DNA of 64,000 nucleotides from Triplophysa rosa (Eukaryota; Chordata; Actinopteri; Cypriniformes; Nemacheilidae). The position numbers and the translations under genes were made by a program. The stretch covers positions 7,870,592-7,934,591 of the forward strand of contig NC_079901.1 of assembly GCF_024868665.1 (NCBI RefSeq). The letters run 5' to 3'. Positions 45,283 to 56,353 of the stretch are shown here, piece after piece. The stretch's first letter is position 1, and each line of letters begins with the position of its first letter. The notes under the pieces were generated by a model. That model worked only from the letters and a program-made list of their open reading frames with translations, did no database searches and was not told where the DNA came from.

Positions 45283-46486
45283 AATTTGATTTATTTTAAT
45301 CGTAAACTGGATATTTTTGGAGGGCCCAAGAAAAATCTGGGGGGGGCTACATCATGAGTAAGAAGGTTTCTTAAAATGAAAGGGCAAATCCATGCATGCA
45401 AAGTTTGTACTATATTGTAAAGACAATTTTCAGTATATAAAATGATACAACACTGGAATTTTAAAATACATACAATTTGCAACAATATCATGAATTGCAC
45501 ATTAGCATTACTGAGAAAAGTATAGTTGAGTGTCTCTTCAATTTTATTTGGACTGTTATTATTAGAAGTGATATAGGGGTGGTTTCCCAGACAGGGATTA
45601 GCTTAAACCAGGACTGAGCCTTAGTTAAATTGAGGTTATTTGAGTCGTTTTTAAATACATACTTTACAAGCAAACATTACTGTGTGCATCTTGAGACAAA
45701 AACAGTCGCGCTGATATATTTTAAGATATGTCAATGCCAGTTGTTTTCGATCAAGACACCTCTAACATTTAAAGGTGCCGTTCTTTGGCTGTTTTCGAAG
45801 ATTTGATTGTGTTTTTTGGATGTTTAACAATGGATGTTCCTAGTTTTTACTTTCAAAAAACGCTTTATATTTCACATATTTTAAGTCCATTGTTCACCAC
45901 TGTCCCTCTTTTCACAAAAGGATCAGGGCTGCATTTCCGGATAACGATGGATCTTAGCACTTAAGAGCGTTTTCTACGAGCGATTTTGCGAACATTCGTC
46001 ATCGTTTCACGTGCGTTTCCCAACAATGCATTTAACGCGATCGCACGTAGCAGTGCTTTAAGTGCTACTTTCGAGTCGCTATCCGTTTGTCAGGCGCTGA
46101 AATGTCACCTTATACAATGGCTCGTTTTTGTAGCACGCGCTTGTTTTCAAAATGTTTAGGCAAATTATTTTCACCAGATGTGCATGTGGTAGGTGAATAT
46201 TGTTTAATGTTGCTTAACATATTTTTTGTACGTGTAATACTTTTTCTATGTGTAGATAGGACTTGTATCTACTGTAATTGTGCAATGTATTTATCACGTT
46301 CTAGGGAAAATAAAAAAGTTAAAATCAAAAGTTAAAAAAATGCTGTATGTGTTTGTTGAACCACATTTTAATGTACTTTTGGGTGGTGTGGAGGTGGCAA
46401 TTTCAAGTTAGGTTTTTATTAGGCAGTTGTATTAGGGCCTATGTCTGCAGTTGTTGGAACATAGGATAGGCAGTGTGTAATATATA

Positions 46487-47428
46487 GCCCCGGTTTCACA
46501 GACAAGGCCTAAGGCTAGTCCCAGACTAAAATGAATTTTGAGCGGTCTTAGCTGAAAATAACTGGCCCTGACACAACTTAAAATATATCAGTGCTAGGGC
46601 TGTCACGATTATGAAATTTGATTGACGATTAATTGTCTAATAAATCATTGCGATTATGGCGATTAATTGTCTGTTTTGGGGCTTTGGCGATTATGACGAT
46701 TAATTGTCTGTTTTTGAGCTTTGACATTTAATTCTCATTCATTTTTGATTCAGCGATTGAAACGACCATATTGTTCTGAATACAAGACTATGTTTTTTTT
46801 CTTGGAAATACATCAGAAAAAATTGGGTCATCATATATTTAAGGTTTAGGCTTTTACCTGTCAATAATACAACCGCCAAATACTTGTAAATTGATCAGGA
46901 GTGAATTGAAGCCACCATTAAAATACTATCAGTCATAGAAAAGCTTCTAGTCTGTTTTTTTCTCACTTGCAAGACTACAGTAAAATTTTACTTGTGTGTT
47001 AATGAAATTTTGGTAGACTGGTTTTCACACTGAGATTTGCTTAAATAATATTAAATTGAACTACAGGTCATTTGTGTATGTTTTAGTTTTTTTTTTAAGT
47101 GATTGTGTTGTGGTGGTACATTTTACAAGTATTACCATGCTTTAGTAACAATATATACACTAAATTATGCAATATGCAGATGCACTGCAGCTCCCCCTAG
47201 TGTCTTCTATAGAGATGTGCGATAATTGTGATGATCCGAAATCATCGCGATGAGGTCAAACAATCGCGATGAGACGATTATTTAATAATCGTGACAGCCC
47301 TAATCAGTGCCATTGTTTTGTCTCAAGATGCACATCAGTAATGTTTTTAATAAAAGTGACTTAAATAGGCTAAATTCTTAAAAGGCATAGTCCTGGCCTA
47401 GGCTAAGCCTTGTCTGTGAAACCGGGCC
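46487..47428. mobile_element. Nest level D: MITE of the same family as A
   Basis: Tips GCCCCGGTTTCACAGACAAGG and, inverted, GGCCCGGTTTCACAGACAAGG. Comparing with the intact right arm of C shows a 3-bp duplication ATA (46484-46486 and 47429-47431). Its native length is about 226 bp without the guest. Confidence 0.85.
46595..47302. mobile_element. Nest level E: hAT-type element, 708 bp
   Basis: The 18-bp tips TAGGGCTGTCACGATTAT are exact inverted repeats, flanked by the exact 8-bp duplication ATCAGTGC (46587-46594 and 47303-47310). That is diagnostic of hAT. 'cgattaattgtctg' repeats occur near the left end. No transposase frame. Confidence 0.93.
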
Positions 47429-49561
47429 ATAAGCTTTGTAACAGTCTGAAAACCTTTAATCACATGGTTCCTCTAAATAATTAGAGGATCGTTCACAATA
47501 GTCTCAAAGAAGAAATCATGGCTGCTCTAGGCTACAGCAGCAGGAGAAAGAGAAAGACACTGACAATCACCAAGAAAGCATTTTGACCATTTCTCTTTTA
47601 AACAACATTTTTACTGTGCATAAAATGTGGAGTCACTTTAATACAGCAATCCAGCAACAAACATGCATCCCCTGTTACTTGGTGGTTGTCAGTGTCTTTG
47701 TCTTTCTCCTGCTGCTGCAGTGCAGCCATGATTTCCTCTTTGAGACTATTGTGAACTATCCTCTAATTATTTAGAGGAACCATGTGATTAAAGGTTTTCA
47801 GGCTGTTACAAAGCTTATATATCACACACTGCCTATCATATGTCCCAACAACTGCAGAAGGCAATACTTAAAGAAACTGAATGCCTGCTTTGCTGAGAAA
47901 TTGGATTGATTAGCTCTTCCCTTTATAGTTCTCTGAAAATGTCCAAACTTTGTGCTCATTATTAATAAAGTGCTGGTAATGTATGTGTTCAATAAACATT
48001 TTGTTTGGACCTAGAAATGTGTAAGCTAGATAATACATAGGCCCTAATAAAAACTTAACTTGAAATTGCCACCTTCACACCACCCAAAAGTGTAATAAAA
48101 TGTGGTTCAACAAACACATATCTAGCATTTTCTACTTTGGACTGCTAACTTTTTATTTTCCCTAGAACGTGCAAAATACATTGCACAATTACAGTAGATA
48201 CTGTAAGTCCTATCTACTCATAGAAAAAGTATTACACGTTGCCAAAAAATATGTTAAACAACAATATTCACCTATGCACATCGGGTGAAAATAATTAGCC
48301 TAAACATTTTGAAAACAAGTGCGTGCTAGTAAAACGAGCCATTATATAAGGTGACATTTCAGCACCTGTCAAACGGATAGCGACTCGTAAGTACTTAAAG
48401 CACTGCTACTTGCAGTCGTGTTAAGTGCATTTTGGGAAACGCGTGTGAAACGATGATGAATGTTCGCAAAGTGGCTCGTAGAAAACGCTCTTAAGTGCTA
48501 AGAGCCATCGTTATCGGGAAACCCAGCCCTGATTGGTAAAGCTGACCCAGTCTGTCGTGATTGGTTCCCCGCTTAGAGCGTGTCTGAAGATGTCCCACCT
48601 ATACCATATCAACGAGCTTCCGCTTCTCAGGCTGTTGTGATTGGTCGGTGCCCCTCTCAGTGCACATGTATTCATAAGCTTTGGCTTTTAGCAATAAACG
48701 GTAACAATGGCGTCAACTTCACTTCATCAGTTAAACACATGTGGATCGATCGAAGTGTAATGGAGGTCTGCTCGTGCATGTGCAAACATCAATCTTTGTT
48801 AGAGTTCGCGATTTTTTCCTACTATGGCGAGGGAAATGACACCGGACCGATTGGGTCAGACCGGTTATATAATTAACACTAATAACAGAAGCGTTAGTTT
48901 TGCCTTTTTATATTGGACCTTAGTTGGATAATAAAACAAGCAGTTTGACTAGGAGACATTTGCAAGCAGGATTTCAAACGTCGTTTCATAGAAGTGTTTT
49001 AGAGGTATGCGCACACACACACACAATATCAGTGTGTTACACAGAACAGCTTTCACAGCCGATGTTAAAGTCATGGAAGCTGTTATTTGACCATTGGTTA
49101 TCTCAGAATATGTGCAGCTGAATTCTTATTACCAGCTGTAGGACTGTGATGAAAGTAAAAGTAATTAATTGTGCAGCTCAGTTAAATGTCTAAAAAAAAT
49201 CTCTGATAACCAAACACTACTCCAGCGGCTCTTCCTCTTCTCTAAGGAAGGCCTCACCCTTTTTTTGGCATATTCCTGTGGGCAGAGGTTATTCAAAAAC
49301 TCGGAATAGTGACATCATTTACCCGCGAAGTAAAGGGTTGTATTCTGATTCCAGCTTTTCTCTGTAATCCTTGAAATGCGAATTCTGTTAAGGACAATAT
49401 CTCGCTTGGCACTGAATTTTGAGCTATATCATTTTGCAGATATTGTTTATGCTCTAACAGCAACATTACACACTAACTAAAGTTTGAAAATTGGCATCAC
49501 GGGGAACGGCACCTTTAAGTTAGTTTGGGACTAGGCTTAAGCCCTGTCTGGAAACCGCCCC

Positions 49562-50331
49562 ATTAAGGACAGAACCCTAAACCTGGTGTCAACAGTTAAG
49601 TTATCTAGGAAAAATTTGATGACTGATACACTATGGAAAGACTCGATTAAACACGTCATATTGTATAAATTCTGATCATTGTGATGGCATCAGCTTCAAC
49701 AGATATAATGTCCAAATCTGCCTCTTTTTTGTGTGTTTTTGCAAAATTTCAAACACTCATGCTTCATGTTTTCGTCCCTAGTGTGTGCATAAGCAATTTC
49801 TCAGTCAATTTTGTTAACATGATTATATCTGTTCAGCCATAAGTCATTATGTTTTCTCCCTGTGTCGTTCCCTATATAGACTAACAGATAAAAAAAGTCT
49901 CTCCACTCTACTAATAATTGCTTGTGTTTTTGGGCAGTACGTCTACAAATTACAGTTTCTCATTTGTTTCGGCTTTTCACCATCACTTGAAAATTCGTTC
50001 AGATCGCAACCGCCTGTTTTGTAGTGTTTTATTAAAATGTTAAACCCAACGCACTAGTCTAAATTGTTTATGTTGTAAACCGAAGTGTCATTGTCAAGTG
50101 TTTCTTAAGAAGTAGTCCTTCTAATTGTATTGCTTTGCAAATTAACTCGCATATCCATCAGATATTTATGTCCTCATAATTCATTTTTGCACTAAGCATT
50201 ATTGCTTAAATGCTGTGAATCAAAAGCAAAACTTATTTTGTAAAGATTGATCTAAACTCTGTGAAATCGAAGAAAACAATTTCTCAAGATCTGAAAACTA
50301 TTTTTGGAAGACTACTCTGAACTTTGTGAAC
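49562..50331. other. No gene seen
   Basis: No recognised feature. Confidence 0.4.
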
Positions 50332-50335
50332 TTAA

Positions 50336-50875
50336 AGGGGTCATATGACAGGGCTAAAACGAATATTATGGTTTGTTTTAGATGTAATGCAATGTGTATA
50401 AACGATTTAAGGTTGAAAAACGCTGTATTTTCCACATACCGTGCATGTTTGTATCTCCTCTTTGCCCCGCCTCTCTGAAGTTCAACGCTCTGAAAAGCGT
50501 GGTGTGCTATGATTGGCCAGTTAACCAGTGCGTAGTGATTGGTCGAATACTGCAAGCGTGTGATGGAAATGTAACGCCTCTTACCATATCTGGAACATCA
50601 GGTTCTAAAGCAATTGTACTGACAGGTACGCCCACCTTACTTGTGTATACATTTGGGCAGTCTTAGTCAAATCATACCACGGACTGACGTAGATTTGTGG
50701 GGTTGTGGTTACACGAGGCGTTTCAGGCAGGTCTGGGTGAGCATTCGCTTTTAGATAGAATGCATCTTTTGCTCCGACACTTTCATTTTTGCAATTTTAC
50801 GTGTCTAATACATGCATGGGCAACTTATAACACACCAAAGACACAGAAAACACATATTCGCGCCATATGACCCCT
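50336..50875. mobile_element. TTAA-flanked MITE, 540 bp
   Basis: Tips AGGGGTCATATG and its complement, with TTAA at 50332-50335 and 50876-50879. The right end matches, in reverse orientation, the element that runs off the window at 63860. Kolobok-type is likely from the TTAA duplication and AGGGG tips. No transposase. Confidence 0.85.
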
Positions 50876-51327
50876 TTAATGAACTTCACTACTCTAAAGT
50901 TCATGTTATTAAATGATGTTTTACAAGAAGTCAGCTGCTCACACCCACTATAGATTATGACTTTTTTCTGTAAATTCTTTAGTCAATTTTTCTGATTGAT
51001 CATCCACTCAGGATGCTGACTAGAGAACAGGAGAAGAGAAATAAAAGGACAAGCTCTCTTCATTAACTTTTTTCCTCCAGGGGAGAAATATTACAGTTAA
51101 CTTTACAAGCGTTATATTAGCAGCATTCAGGCGTTATTGTATTTCTCTCTGTCAGCACTTTGTCTGCATTCAGCAACACTCACTGTCCTTTCACTTTCTC
51201 TGATCCACCCAGGGACAAAATTGCTTAATTTCGGTGTCATTGTTTTGTAACAATATCATCAGATGAGGAACGATGCCACACAGGGAGCTGAAGTAGTAAA
51301 GGGTGATTTTAATGAGTCCAGGCAAAC
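50876..51327. other. No gene seen
   Basis: Nothing recognised. 51325-51327 is AAC, the junction base triplet of the DIRS copy that follows. Confidence 0.4.
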
Positions 51328-51498
51328 GTCTTGGTTACGGATGTAACCTCGGTTCCCTGATGGAGGGAACGAGACGTTGTGTCGAACCGAAAGAATGGGG
51401 TTTGTCTTGAGAACCTATCATCTTCTGAGTATTTAGAAAAGGCCAATAAAAATTTGCGAATGAAATTTGCATGCCGGGCTCCTCCCCGGATGTCCGGG

Positions 51499-51506
51499 TA
51501 TAAGAG
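51499..51506 (+). promoter_or_regulatory. TATA-like box in the left repeat of the second DIRS
   Basis: TATAAGAG occupies the place of TATAAAAG in the first copy, pointing inward on the plus strand, antisense to the genes. Confidence 0.45.
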
Positions 51507-51604
51507 GGAAGCCGGTGTGCTCATTCATTCACCTTTGGTCTGAGGAGCCTTAAGCATCCTCCCCCGACCTCTGGGGTGGGCGGCCAGTGTTGTGGCATGA
51601 GGGA

Positions 51605-51712
51605 CACAACGTCTCGTTCCCTCCATCAGGGAACCGAGGTTACATCCGTAACCAAGACGTTCCCTTTCTGTCGGTCTCTCGATGTTGTGTCGAACCGACA
51701 GAATTGGGTTCC
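51605..51712. repeat. ICR of the second DIRS copy
   Basis: The complement of its own left tip ('gttacatccgtaaccaagac') is joined to 'gttccctttctgtcggtctc', the right-tip complement also found in copy 1. The matching right tip itself has been deleted from this copy. Confidence 0.88.
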
Positions 51713-52404
51713 TATGTAAGACGCCACAGCACTGAGCCGCGACACAATCTCTAGTGGAGCGACGTTGACTGGCCTGGGCGAGTCAGACGAACACGCTAAC
51801 GCGAAATTAAGACCATCCAGTGGAGAGGAAGGGGGACCCAGAGCTTTACACAAAGTTGGGAAGCCCCTATCACCGGCCGTCACGGGCGGAGGCCTAGTTC
51901 TCTAAATGGCGAGAAGCTGCCCGGCACCGTACAGGCCACTGGGTAAGCATTATTCCCCCCGGGGGAAAAACGCTGCAGAGGTCACTACCTACAGAAGGGA
52001 GGAATTAGTGGAGACACCACATGGTCTCACCATCAGGGGAGAACTCATGGGAAAATGTGCGAACTGCAGGAGTTAACCGCAAGGTGGGAGTCCACCTGGG
52101 GAGTTCATGGGTTGCCAAGGTGGGAACCATTCATGAGGATACATCAGACGGAACAGCCCACGGAGGGGGGGGGGTTACCACATCTGGAGCACTAGGTCCA
52201 GTTAGAGCCATCTGGGAGATAACTCAACTGTTCCCTGGCCTAAGGGGGCAGGGCTGCTCTGCCCAGCCTGCCCCCTGGAAGGGTGCTTAGTGATGGATGG
52301 AATGCCTGTCCTTTCCCAAGGGGAAAGAAGTGAGGCGGGATCGCCACTGCTCCCCCCTGAGGGGGAAGGGCTTCCGCAGGCGTACGCCCTAACGGTTGCC
52401 GGTC

Positions 52405-53215
52405 CTACCTGTTGCTCTGCAGGACGCGGGCTGACACCGGTTCTACGCGGACGTTGTAGAACCTCGCGAAGGTATTAGGCATAGCCCAACCCGCAGCTCT
52501 GCAGATGTCTGCCAGAGAGGCACCCTGAGCCAGTGCCCATGAGGAGGCGACACCCCGAGTGGAATGTGCCTTAACTCCTAAGGGGCAAGGGCGATCTAGC
52601 GACCGGTATGCCAAGGAAATGGCATCCACGATCCAGTGCGCCAGTCTCTGTTTGGAGACAGCTCTCCCCTTCTGCTGACCTCCAAAACAGACAAAGAGCT
52701 GCTCAGAGCTTCTGAAGCGCTGCGTGCGGTCCAAGTAGAGGCGCAGTGCGCGTACTGGTCACAACACGGACGGGGTTGGGTCTTCCTCCCCGGTGGGGAG
52801 CGCCTGCAAGTTCACCACCTGGTCCCGGAAGGGAGTGGTGGGAACCTTGGGCACGTAGCCGGGCCGTGGTCTCAGGATAACGTGAGAGTCTCCAGGCCCG
52901 AATTCTAGGCAACCCGAGGACACAGAGAATGCTTGTAGGTCCCCTACCCTCTTGAAGGAGGCGAGCGCTGCCAGGAGGGCCGTCTTTATCGACAGGCGAG
53001 AAAGATCGGCCTCTCCTAGGGGCTCGAAGGGGGGCCTCTGGAGGCCCTCCAGGACCACTTCGAGGTCCCAAGAGGGTATGGCGCGGGCGAGGCGGATTCA
53101 ACCGTCTCGCGCCCCTCAGGAACCTGGTGACCAGGTCGTGCTGTCCTAGAGACTTACCAGCAACTGGATTGTGATGTGCGGCTATAGCGCAACATACACT
53201 TCAGTGTGGAAGGGG
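52405..53215 (-). pseudogene. DIRS tyrosine recombinase, second copy
   Basis: Broken homologue of the recombinase at 21885-23333. From 53058 the frame reads PFEPLGEADL…FKRVGDLQAFSV, then a TGA at 52759-52761 replaces the Cys of the intact copy. The same frame continues through HSTRG, GWAMPNTFARFY and RVEPVSA to 52405. The catalytic Arg, HxxR, Trp and Tyr are all still there. The N-terminal part (53060-53215) is in another frame, so there is at least one indel. Confidence 0.88.
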
Positions 53216-53497
53216 AGAGGTTCTTCTCAAGTCTCTCCTGGAGAAAGGACAGTACGTACCTGATCGAGCATCTCTGTGGGTCTTCTCCATGAGAAGAGCA
53301 CCAGGACGAGAAGAGGCGCCACTTGAAGGCATACAGTCTCCTAGTGGCCGGGGCCCTAGCCTGTGTGAGGGTCTCAGGATCTGGATGTGTGAGGGCTCAG
53401 GATCTCCTCGTCCCGTCCAGGGGCCAGACATGGAGGTCCCAGAGGTCTGGCCTGGGATGCCAAAACGTGCCCTTCCCCTGAGAAAGGAGGTCCTTCC

Positions 53498-54985
53498 TCA
53501 GGGGAATCGGCCAGGGGGAGTTGTTGTCAGAAGCACCAGCTCTGAGAACCAAATCCGGTTGGGCCAGTAAGGCGCAACTAGTAGCACTTGATGCTCCTCT
53601 TCCCTGACCTTGCACAGGGTCTGTGCAATGAGGCTCACTGGGGGGAAGGCGTACTTCCGCTTGTCCCGCGGCCAGCTGTGCGCAAGGGCATCCGTACCGA
53701 GGGGACCGTCGGACAGGGAGTACCAAAGCGGACAATGGGTGGAGTCCGGGGAGGCAAACAGGTCCACCTGCGCCTGGCCGAACTGCTCCCATATGAGCTG
53801 AACCGCGTGGGGGTGGAGTCGCCACTCTCCGCTAGGTGACCACTACAAGAGAGCCAGTCTGCTGTCTGGTTCAGGTCGCCCGGGATGTGTATGGCTCGCA
53901 GGGAGCTGATCACCTGCTGACTCCACAGGAGGAGGCGTCGGGCGAGTCCTGGTGGTTGATATACACCACGGCAGCTGTGCTGTCCGACCGGACCAGCACG
54001 TGCCTGCCCTGCACGAGAGGTTGGAACCTCTTCAGTGCAAGTAGCACAGCCCACAACTCTAGGCAGTTGATATGCCAACGCAGGCGGGGGCCCGTCCACC
54101 TCCCCGACACTGCGTGCCCGTTGCACACAGCACCCCAGCCCTGAAGGGAGGCATCTGTCGTTACCACGACGTGCCTTGATACCTGCCCTAGGGGGACCCC
54201 CGCCCGTAGGAAGGCCATAGGCGACCAGGGGGTCAGGGTGCGCTGGCAGAGAGGCATGATGACCATACGCCTGCTGCCGGTGTGCCACGCTCTCCAGGGA
54301 ACCCGACTCTGTAGCCAGTGTTGGAGCGGTCGCATGTGCATCAACCCGAGGGGTCCACCCCCGCCGCGGATGCCATGTGCCCCAGGAGCCTCTGAAATTG
54401 TTTCAGGGAGACCGTTGGGTGCCTGAAGTGCTTCAGGCAGTGTAACACTGACCGGGCGCGCTCTGCAGTCAGACGCGCTGTCATGGAGACAGAGTCGAGT
54501 TCCATACCGAGAAAGGAGATGCTCTGCGCGGGGGAGAGCTTGCTCTTTTCCCAGTTGACCTGTAGCCCCAACCGATCTAGGTGCCGTAGCACCAGGTCCC
54601 TGTGTGTACACAACAGATCTCGCGAGTGAGCTGAGATGAGCCAGTCATCAAGATAGTTTAGTACCCGCACGAACTTCGTAAAGACCCGTGGAGACAGGGA
54701 GAGACCGAAGGGGAGGACCCTGTACTGATATGCCCGTCCCTCGAATGCAAACCGTAGGAACGGCCTGTGTCGAGGGAGGATCGAGACATGAAAGTACGCG
54801 TCCTTCAGGTCGATTGCCATGAACCAGTCCTGACGCCTGACGGACGTCAGGATGCGCTTCTGCATGACCATACTGAAAGGCAGCTTGTGTAGGTGCCTGT
54901 TCAGAACACGCAGATCCAAGATAGGGCGCAACCCCCCGCCTTTCTTGGGGACAATGAAGTACGAGCTGTAAAACCTGCAGGACAT
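53498..54985 (-). pseudogene. DIRS RT-RNase H, second copy
   Basis: RT core in frame from FIVPKKGGGLRPILDLR through AIDLKDAYFHVSI, LPFGLSLSP and YLDDWLISAHSRDLL (54985-54341). Just before YLDD about 13 residues present in the other copy are missing (VFTKFVRVLNYLDD). A frame change near 54350 leads to RNase H (TTDASLQGWG, CLELWAVLLALKR, VRSDST), a further break near 53950 precedes IPGDLNQTAD, and another precedes the DLFAS…CPLWYS part (53767-53498). The Trp after YLDD shows what the stop codon in the first copy replaced. Confidence 0.88.
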
Positions 54986-55023
54986 CTCGGCTGGTGGGAC
55001 GGGCTCGATCCTCGACCGCGACG

Positions 55024-56353
55024 TCAGGGCTGCTTCCGCGACGGCTGCTGACGGGGAGGCGGTTTCCTCTTCGACGTCTTTTTCCGGGAGGCAGCCTGAG
55101 AAGGGGGCACTGGAGCCGGAGTCGAAGAGGGCCGGGGCTGCTGGGAAGCAGACGCCGCTCGGGATCTCGAAGGCCTGACAGCGGCCGAATCACGGCGGGG
55201 CAGGATATGCTTGATGGCCTCCGTCTGCTTCTTCACCGTCGAGAACTGCTGAGAGAAATCCTCAATGGTGTCACCAAACAGCCCTCCCTGCAAGATGGGG
55301 GCGTCAAGAAAGAGAACTTACTCGGCGTCCCGCATCCAGAGGTGGGGTCAGCCAGAGGTGCCTCTCTTGGACCACCATGGTGGACATCGCCCAACCCAGG
55401 GCCCGTGCCGTCAACTTAGTCACCCCGTAGAGCAAGATCGGTGGCGGTACGGAGTTCCTGCATCACCGCTGAGTCGGTCTTACCCTCGTGGAGCTCCTTC
55501 AACGCCTTGGCCTGGTGGACCTGCAGGATGGCCATAGCGTGGAGGGAGGAGGCGGCCTGACCCGCAGCCGTGTAAGCCTTCGACACCAGCGATGCCGAAA
55601 ACTTACACGCCTTGGATGGGAGTCTAGGCCGAGCTCTCCAGGTGGCCGCTGTCTGCGGGCACAGGTGCACCGCGACAGCACGCTCCACCTTGGGAATCTC
55701 GACATAGCCCCTGGCCGCCCCACCATCGAGGGAAGTAAGGGCGACTGAGCTTTTCTGACTGGAACGGGCTGTGAGGGGCGCATTCCAAGTCTTACTCAGC
55801 TCCTCATGCACTTCCGGGAAGAACGGGACCGGAGCTGGGCACGGCTTGGAGCCGCGCTCAGACCCCAGGTACCACGTATCCAGCCGCGAGTGCTGGGGTA
55901 AAGGCGGTGCTGTGCACTGCAGCCCAATGCTCGCGGCGGCCCGGAAAAGCATGGTTGACATCTCAATGTCCGCCTCTTCCTGAGCTTGACCCCCCGGGGG
56001 AGGGAGCTCCGAGGAATCGTCGGGGTCGGATGCCAAAAGGTCGCCCTCCGATGCTGTGATTGACATCTCATCTTCGTCACGCACTTCCGAGTATGTGACG
56101 GAGGAACAAGACGGGGTAGGACCGTCTTTTGAGGAACGGTCAGACAAGCGAGACGGGGCGTGAACGGTCCGTGAGCCTGCGGCTGGCGGGTTAACGTTCA
56201 CAGTGATCCCCATATCACCCCTGGTGCTATCCGAAGCGGGCGGCAAGGCCGTAGTCACTGCCGTCACGGATCGGGTAGCAGACGAGGTGGTGGCTTTATC
56301 CAAAAAGAATACAGCCACCCGTGACCGCAACGTCTGGATCGCCATCCGCCCGC
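55024..56353 (-). pseudogene. DIRS ORF1 (Gag-like), second copy, 5' truncated
   Basis: The part from RMAIQTLRSRVAVF to LRTATDLALRGD (to 55416) matches ORF1 of the first copy. A frame change follows, and 55293-55024 supplies the remaining basic C-terminus (…PRQQPSRKQP). The N-terminal Cys cluster is gone: upstream codons come from unrelated DNA beyond the truncation at 56353. Confidence 0.85.

Larger units (their letters stand above)
45924..48531. mobile_element. Nest level C: long palindrome
   Basis: Tips CAGGGCTGCATTTCCGGATA and, inverted, CAGGGCTGGGTTTCCCGATA. Arms extend about 0.7-0.8 kb inward: 45924-46486 plus 47431-47585 on the left, about 47670-48531 on the right. The left arm is broken by element D. 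Small frames (for example 46087-46335) lie in the arms and have no recognisable domain. Confidence 0.85.
45773..49514. mobile_element. Nest level B: TTAA-flanked element
   Basis: Tips AGGTGCCGTTC on both ends (11 bp, inverted) with TTAA at 45769-45772 and 49515-49518. A TTAA target duplication points to a Kolobok- or piggyBac-type element. No transposase is seen. Without its inner guest it would be about 1.1 kb. Confidence 0.82.
45576..49561. mobile_element. Nest level A: MITE split by all inner elements
   Basis: Left fragment 45576-45768 begins GGGGTGGTTTCCCAGACAGG. Right fragment 49519-49561 ends with the complement of GGGGCGGTTTCCAGACAGGG. The two fragments together (about 240 bp) match the structure of element D, the same family, deeper in the nest. 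Flanks are ata and att. Confidence 0.8.
51328..56353 (-). mobile_element. Second DIRS-like element, decayed and truncated
   Basis: The left tip GTCTTGGTTACGGATGTAAC follows an AAC, the same junction as the first copy. Part of the left repeat with TATAAGAG (51499-51506) and an ICR (about 51605-51712, junction 51658/51659) are present. The ICR matches its own left tip exactly. Genes run on the minus strand in the same order but with several frame breaks. About 0.5 kb between ORF1 and the RT core is deleted near 55000. The ORF1 5' end and the whole right repeat are missing, cut off at about 56353. Confidence 0.92.
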
